A stretch of 13,938 nt of DNA, taken from NCBI GenBank assembly GCA_900539665.1, contig UQCV01000058.1, positions 1 through 13,938 on the forward strand. Direction: 5' to 3'. The notes beneath the pieces are model-generated. The model saw only the letters and a program-made list of their open reading frames with translations, searched no databases and was not told the origin of the DNA. Made by a program: the position numbers and the translations under genes. Source of the DNA: an uncultured Succinivibrionaceae bacterium. GTDB taxonomy: Bacteria; Pseudomonadota; Gammaproteobacteria; Enterobacterales; Succinivibrionaceae. Of the stretch, positions 13,900 through 13,938 are shown in pieces (positions within the stretch are counted from its first letter, which is position 1; every line of letters starts with the position of its first letter).

Positions 13900-13938
13900 G
13901 TAATTACTCATTAGAGTAATTCTAAAGAAGTTTGATAG
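13870..13938 (-). CDS. tnpB: TnpB (OrfB) C-terminal end, partial
   Basis: The minus strand is open from the window edge to a TAG at 13872-13870 and encodes 22 residues ending SNYEAPISLGGE. TnpB proteins of IS200/IS605 elements characteristically end with an EAP-x-x-x-x-G-type tail encoded by the right-end hairpin, as here. TnpB is an RNA-guided DNA nuclease whose guide RNA overlaps the 3' end of its own gene and reads into flanking DNA. The RuvC and zinc-finger parts would lie outside the window, so whether the gene is intact cannot be judged. Confidence 0.5.
   Translation of the reverse strand, partial: LSNFFRITLMSNYEAPISLGGE

Overview
The window looks like chromosome of an AT-rich gammaproteobacterium. 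AspS, YebC and RimO are all close to their E. coli counterparts in length and motifs. Other content (a clostridial-type aminotransferase, a TSCPD protein, IS66 and IS200/IS605 debris) suits an anaerobic gut or rumen lineage such as Succinivibrionaceae. That family placement is an inference, not something the sequence proves.

Layout: Bases 1-1200 are a graveyard of decayed accessory DNA. It holds the C-terminal end of an IS66-type transposase fused in frame to a NERD-domain gene, which is itself frameshifted by an 11-base duplication; several short tandem repeats with an 11-base period; and the 3' end of an unidentified plus-strand gene. Bases 1358-5547 are a conserved housekeeping block on the minus strand, transcribed rimO, then aspS, then yebC, with a clear terminator after aspS. 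Bases 5743-7596 hold two unrecognised minus-strand membrane proteins that appear to be diverged paralogues. At 7998 a plus-strand PLP aminotransferase begins, read divergently from that pair. A 733-base gap follows, containing a solitary IS200/IS605-type right end, a likely terminator and a long promoter/leader region. A plus-strand gene of 1131 codons then encodes a diguanylate cyclase (degenerate STAND-like ATPase region, TPRs, GAF-like region, GGDEF). It converges on a small minus-strand TSCPD-domain gene across a bidirectional terminator. The right edge holds the tail of a tnpB-like gene and the right end of its IS200/IS605 element, lying against the TSCPD promoter.

The housekeeping genes serve translation: tRNA-Asp charging, S12 methylthiolation, and the YebC/TACO family linked to translation of difficult motifs or to regulation. 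The large cyclase is the only obvious signalling gene. The most interesting items are its apparently dead nucleotide-binding module and missing I-site, the paralogous membrane pair, the two IS200/IS605 ends (candidate guide-RNA 3' ends), and the layered decay at 1-1200. I see no CRISPR array, tRNA or rRNA gene, and no intact defence system.
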